DNA from: CAYWIT01 sp964458415
GTDB taxonomy: Bacteria > Pseudomonadota > Alphaproteobacteria > Micavibrionales > UBA2020
DNA length: 64,000 nucleotides
Reading direction: 5' to 3'
Assembly: GCA_964458415.1 (NCBI GenBank)
Contig: CAYWIT010000009.1
Location: forward strand, 25,461-89,460
Below the pieces are notes generated by a model. The model was not told the origin of the DNA. It saw only the letters and a program-made list of their open reading frames with translations, and made no database searches. Positions 60,226 to 64,000 of the stretch are shown here, one piece after another; within the stretch, counting starts at the first letter, position 1; every line of letters starts with the position of its first letter. Both the position numbers and the translations under genes were made by a program.

Positions 60226-60260
60226 TCCCTCCTAGTTTTTATAAAGAAACCTATGAGGGA
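60226..60260 (+). promoter_or_regulatory. hairpin covering the pepN ribosome-binding site
   Basis: TCCCTC (60226-60231) pairs with GAGGGA (60255-60260), extended by TAG/CTA and TTT/AAA across two mismatches. GAGGGAG is the pepN Shine-Dalgarno sequence, 7 bases before the ATG at 60269. The fold would mask it and could tune translation. Confidence 0.35.
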
Positions 60261-60268
60261 GATTCATT

Positions 60269-62875
60269 ATGCTGCGCACCGACATTGGCCCACAAACCAA
60301 ATACCTGAAAGATTATAAAGCCCCCGATTTCGCTGTGACACATGTCGCGCTGACCTTCGAGATTTTTGAAGGCAGGACGACGGTAAAGGCAAAAACCTCC
60401 TTTATCCGAAAAAACGGTGCGGCAAGAAATCTTGTTCTTGATGGGAAGGACCTGACCCTTGTCTCCGTCGCGATGGATGGCGAGCCCCTCTCTTCCAACC
60501 GCACAACTGTTAATCATGAAACTCTGACAATTTCTGATGTGCCGGAATGTTTTACGCTGGATATCGTCACTGAAATTGTTCCGGAAGAAAATACGGCGCT
60601 TGAAGGCCTTTATGCTTCTAGCGGCAACTATTGCACGCAATGCGAGGCGGAAGGGTTTCGCAAGATCACCTATTATCTTGACCGCCCCGATGTCATGACA
60701 AAATTCACAACGCGGATCGAGGCGGATCAGGCTCATTGCCCTGTTCTCCTGTCAAATGGAAACTGCATTGAACGCGGCGGCCTTTCCGGTGGTCGCCATT
60801 ATACTGTCTGGGAAGACCCTTTCGCCAAGCCCTGCTATCTTTTTGCACTTGTCGCAGGTGATCTGGAACAGGTTCATGATACATTCACGACAATGAGCGG
60901 ACGCAAGGTTGATCTTTATATCTACGTCAATCATGGCAATGCCGACAAATGCGCGCATGCCATGGAATCCCTGAAACGGTCGATGCAGTGGGATGAAGAA
61001 AAATACGGTCGTGAATATGATCTCGATATTTTCAACATCGTCGCTGTGCATGATTTCAATATGGGGGCCATGGAAAACAAAAGCCTCAATATCTTTAATT
61101 CCAAACTGATACTGGCCAAGCCGGAAACAGCAACGGACGCCGACTTTCTGGCGATTGAAGGCGTTGTCGCGCATGAATATTTCCACAACTGGACCGGCAA
61201 CCGGATTACCTGCCGGGATTGGTTCCAGTTGAGCCTCAAGGAGGGATTGACCGTATTCCGCGATCAGTGTTTTTCTTCCGATATGAACTCTGCGGACGTA
61301 CAGCGCATTGATGATGTGGAGCAGTTGCGCAATGCCCAGTTCCCCGAAGACGCCAGCCCGATGGCGCACCCAATCAGGCCGGATAACTATATCGAAATCA
61401 GCAATTTTTATACACCCACTGTTTACGAGAAAGGCGCGGAAGTTATCCGCATGATGCATGCCATTCTTGGGCCGGAGAATTACCGCAAGGGAACGGATCT
61501 TTATTTTTTACGGCATGACGGTCAGGCTGTGACTTGCGATGACTTTGTGCAATGCATGCAGGAAGCTTCCGGCATTGATCTCTCTCAATTCCGTCTCTGG
61601 TATAGCCAAGCCGGAACGCCGGAAGTTACGGCGAAAAGCAATTATGATTCTGCCGCAAAGAAAATTACGCTGACCCTGACGCAGAGCGTTCCCGATACGC
61701 CGGGGCAGACGCAAAAAAAGCCCCTGCACATTCCGGTTGCCGTAGGCTTTTTAAACTCTTGTGGCGATGATATGCTGACAGATGGGGGAACACGCATTCT
61801 CCATCTACGGGAAAAAGAACAGCATTTCACGTTCGATAATATAACGGAAAAACCGGTGCCTTCCCTTTTGCGCGGATTTTCAGCGCCCGTAAAACTCACC
61901 AGCGATCTGACAGACTCGGATTTACTTTTTGTAATGGCGCATGACAGTGACGGGTTTAACCGCTGGGATGCGGGACAAACCTGCCTGCAGAGGATCATTT
62001 TGCGCAACGTCAAAAACAAGTCATATGATGTGCCGGAATCTCTGTACCACGCTTTTGAAAAGCTGCTTACGGATAAAACGGCGGATCGCGCCCTGCTGGC
62101 CAAAGCGCTGACTCTGCCAACAGAAACCTATCTTGCCCAATTGATGGAAATAGTTGATGTGGATGGCATTCACGGTGCCCGCAAATCTCTTATGCAGGCG
62201 ATTGGCACCAGATTCCACGATACCTTCATGCGGCTTTACCATGATAATATCATCGAGGGTCACTATGATGTTTCCCCAGAGTCCGTAGGCAGACGGCGCT
62301 TGAAGGCGACGGCGCTGCGTTTCATACAAGCCGCCGACGAAAAAGAAGCTGTCAATCTGGCGTTTACGCAATATAAAGCCGCTACAAACATGACGGATAA
62401 AGTTTCGGCTCTCTTGATCCTGACGGATACACAACTGCCGGAGCGTCAAAAGGCCTTTGAATCTTTTTATCTTGAAGGAAAAGACAATCCGCTTGTTCTC
62501 GATAAATGGTTCTCTTTGCAGGCCTGGGCAGACAGGCCGGATACGCTGGAGTCCGTGGTAAAGCTGACAGGTCATCCTGATTTCACCTATAAAAACCCCA
62601 ATCGGCTGCGTGCCCTGATTGGCAGTTTTGGCATGGGAAACCAGAAATGGTTCCACCGTGAGGATGGCGCTGGATACCGGCTGCTCACGGATACCGTCAT
62701 TGCTGTAAACGCCTTTAACCCCTCGATCGCTGCCCGTCTGCTGACGCCGCTGCGTCAATGGAAGCATTATGACAGTCAACGTCGGGGCTTGATGGAAAAC
62801 GAATTGAAACGCATACTGTCTGAAAAGGACATCTCAAATGATGTCTATGAAATCGTTTCAAAGAGCTTGCATTAA
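60269..62875 (+). CDS. pepN: aminopeptidase N
   Basis: This 868-residue M1 metallopeptidase is of the Gram-negative PepN type. It has the substrate-binding GAMENKSLNIFN, the zinc site VAHEYFHNWTGNR (HEXXH) followed by the distal Glu in LSLKEGLTVFRDQ, and the C-terminal alpha-solenoid. No signal peptide is present, so it is cytosolic. It removes N-terminal residues from peptides during turnover. Confidence 0.97.
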   Translation: MLRTDIGPQTKYLKDYKAPDFAVTHVALTFEIFEGRTTVKAKTSFIRKNGAARNLVLDGKDLTLVSVAMDGEPLSSNRTTVNHETLTISDVPECFTLDIVTEIVPEENTALEGLYASSGNYCTQCEAEGFRKITYYLDRPDVMTKFTTRIEADQAHCPVLLSNGNCIERGGLSGGRHYTVWEDPFAKPCYLFALVAGDLEQVHDTFTTMSGRKVDLYIYVNHGNADKCAHAMESLKRSMQWDEEKYGREYDLDIFNIVAVHDFNMGAMENKSLNIFNSKLILAKPETATDADFLAIEGVVAHEYFHNWTGNRITCRDWFQLSLKEGLTVFRDQCFSSDMNSADVQRIDDVEQLRNAQFPEDASPMAHPIRPDNYIEISNFYTPTVYEKGAEVIRMMHAILGPENYRKGTDLYFLRHDGQAVTCDDFVQCMQEASGIDLSQFRLWYSQAGTPEVTAKSNYDSAAKKITLTLTQSVPDTPGQTQKKPLHIPVAVGFLNSCGDDMLTDGGTRILHLREKEQHFTFDNITEKPVPSLLRGFSAPVKLTSDLTDSDLLFVMAHDSDGFNRWDAGQTCLQRIILRNVKNKSYDVPESLYHAFEKLLTDKTADRALLAKALTLPTETYLAQLMEIVDVDGIHGARKSLMQAIGTRFHDTFMRLYHDNIIEGHYDVSPESVGRRRLKATALRFIQAADEKEAVNLAFTQYKAATNMTDKVSALLILTDTQLPERQKAFESFYLEGKDNPLVLDKWFSLQAWADRPDTLESVVKLTGHPDFTYKNPNRLRALIGSFGMGNQKWFHREDGAGYRLLTDTVIAVNAFNPSIAARLLTPLRQWKHYDSQRRGLMENELKRILSEKDISNDVYEIVSKSLH

Positions 62876-62887
62876 GGTCTAACAAAT

Positions 62888-63625
62888 ATGACAACACAGG
62901 AAGATTTGTGCCATATCTGCAAAAAGTCGATGAAAGCCTTTCCCATGGGCGAAAAAAACGGCTTTTCATTTTCAGCCTGTCAGGCCTGCGGCAGCGTCAT
63001 GGTGATGCCATGGATAACACAGCAACAGCGGGAACAGGTTCTGGGGGAAATCCAGCCGGAAGCCACCCATGTTCCAAACCCAGAGGCTGAAATTGCCTTT
63101 TATAAAAAACGCCTGCAAAAAGCGACGGGCAGCATATCAGGCACAGGGCGCAGATTTCTTGATGTCGGCTGCCGGCAAGGCTATGCAGTCATGGCGGCAA
63201 AAGAAACGGGGTATCAGGCCAAAGGGCTGGATCAGCACGATTTTTTTATTCGCTTTGCGCAGGATAAATATGGCAATGAATTGTTTGAATCCGCCACCGC
63301 GCAGAACTATGCGGACAGCAAACAACAGGCTGAGGTCATTTTTGCGCTGGAATGTTTCAGCGAGCAAACAGATCCTGACGCTTTTACGGCAGCGCTGGCT
63401 AAAATTCTGGCGCCCGGAGGCTTGCTTTACATTGAAGAGCCTGACGGAAACAGCTTTCACCTGCCCCGTTCTTTTGAGAACTGGAGCTTTGCCGAACCTC
63501 CTTTCAATTTTGTTTATCCTTCAAAAAAAGGCCTGACAGCGCTGCTGAAACGGCACGGCTTGAAAATTACAAAATCATTTTTCAGTTGGAGCCCGATGAT
63601 GAAGCTGATCGTTACAAAAGCATAA
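62888..63625 (+). CDS. class I SAM-dependent methyltransferase with N-terminal zinc-binding segment
   Basis: This 245-residue protein opens with four cysteines in two CxxC pairs (LCHIC, ACQACGS), a likely zinc ribbon. A methyltransferase_23-type domain follows: FLDVGCRQGYAVMAAKETG, EVIFALECFSEQTDPDAF and ILAPGGLLYIEEPDG. The substrate is unknown; relatives often modify sugars or small metabolites. It begins 12 bases after pepN and precedes rnhB by 13. Confidence 0.85.
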   Translation: MTTQEDLCHICKKSMKAFPMGEKNGFSFSACQACGSVMVMPWITQQQREQVLGEIQPEATHVPNPEAEIAFYKKRLQKATGSISGTGRRFLDVGCRQGYAVMAAKETGYQAKGLDQHDFFIRFAQDKYGNELFESATAQNYADSKQQAEVIFALECFSEQTDPDAFTAALAKILAPGGLLYIEEPDGNSFHLPRSFENWSFAEPPFNFVYPSKKGLTALLKRHGLKITKSFFSWSPMMKLIVTKA

Positions 63626-63638
63626 AGGGCGTCACCTT

Positions 63639-64000
63639 ATGCCTGATTTCTCCTTTGAAGACAGCTACGATGGCCTTGTGTGCGGGCTGGATGAAGTTGG
63701 CCGTGGCCCCTTGGCCGGCCCAGTCGTTGCAGCTTGCGTTGTTATTGATCGTACGCAAATGCCTGCAGAAATCATCGCGCAGATCAACGATAGTAAAAAA
63801 CTAACAGAGAAAAAAAGAGCGTTTTTATTCAAAAAAATATATGAATTTTCTTATGTATCAATTTCACAGTGCAGCGTCGCGGACATTGATCGCATCAATA
63901 TCCTGCAAGCGTCGTTGCGCGCCATGGAAAAGTCGTTTCAGTCCCTTTGCAGGGAACAAAATCTCCTGCCTGTCGCGGCGCTTGTCGATGGGAACCGGCC
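63639..64000 (+). CDS. rnhB: ribonuclease HII, 5' part (runs off the window)
   Basis: RNase HII removes ribonucleotides from DNA. The visible 120 residues begin MPDFSFEDSYDGLVCGLDEV and include the catalytic GLDEVGRGPLAGPVVAA (Asp and Glu), INDSKKLTEKKR, and the approach to the third acidic residue (LVDGN). An AAGGG ribosome site precedes the ATG. The C-terminus lies beyond base 64000. Confidence 0.95.
   Translation, partial: MPDFSFEDSYDGLVCGLDEVGRGPLAGPVVAACVVIDRTQMPAEIIAQINDSKKLTEKKRAFLFKKIYEFSYVSISQCSVADIDRINILQASLRAMEKSFQSLCREQNLLPVAALVDGNR

Overview
This window comes from an alphaproteobacterial chromosome. The signs are a Ros/MucR regulator, a YbjN protein, an N5-Ala-rich L25 (Ctc), a HIG1-type small membrane protein, and the neighbourhoods yajC-secD-secF, ydbH-ynbE-ydbL and rplU-rpmA-obgE. 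Gene density is high, with many 4-base ATGA overlaps. The Micavibrio/Rhodospirillales side of the class is plausible, but that is inference from gene style only. No rRNA, CRISPR array, prophage or transposase was seen. The organism makes LPS (lptD, a GT9 heptosyltransferase-like gene, eptA) and encodes a methylcitrate cycle.

Layout. 1-8.3 kb is housekeeping: a HAD phosphatase (cut by the left edge), mucR, the minus-strand run ubiK-ybjN-proC, lgt-midA, an ankyrin protein, pgeF, prs, rplY and pth. At 8.3-10.3 kb a GxxExxY gene sits between inverted arrays of a 10-base ATTCGTG repeat, followed by ychF and an AT-rich orphan next to a third array. At 10.3-14.2 kb is prpD-prpB-prpC, with an unlisted 52-residue YjfB-like gene on the opposite strand between prpB and prpC. 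14.2-25.9 kb holds two orphan genes, ilvE, an OmpR/EnvZ-type pair, a TetR regulator, an adenosine-kinase-like gene, a peptide-binding protein, a lipoprotein, a GT9 gene coupled to a HepT/MntA-like pair, HIG1, an esterase and an HNH nuclease.

The most unusual region is 26.0-34.2 kb: eptA, a thermostable-hemolysin/GNAT-like gene, an acyl-adenylating ligase, a haem-oxygenase-like putative di-iron oxidase, an SDR fused in frame to a signal-peptide TPR protein, and a QseB/QseC (PmrA/PmrB)-type two-component pair. Both eptA and the GNAT gene are preceded by YTTCAG-N5-CTTCAG direct repeats with an 11-base period, each 10 bases upstream of a -10-like hexamer. That is the layout expected for class II activation by a PhoB/PmrA-type regulator. 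The parsimonious reading is one regulon that couples lipid A modification to a small acyl-derived product. A tRNA-Leu(CAA) closes the region.

34.4-46.9 kb holds a YqaA-type membrane protein, dsbB, the Sec accessory operon, the YdbH-YnbE-YdbL lipid-transport trio, lptD, a DEAD helicase and deoC. A GIY-YIG gene between two copies of a double-hairpin repeat then separates deoC from a tandem aldehyde dehydrogenase. 49.9-58.3 kb holds two large coiled-coil/TelA-like genes, RNase D with a nucleotidyltransferase, bcp, a highly structured intergenic RNA candidate (about 55735-55905), and a PAS histidine kinase with a CheY-like regulator. The window ends with rplU-rpmA, obgE, pepN, a methyltransferase and the start of rnhB.
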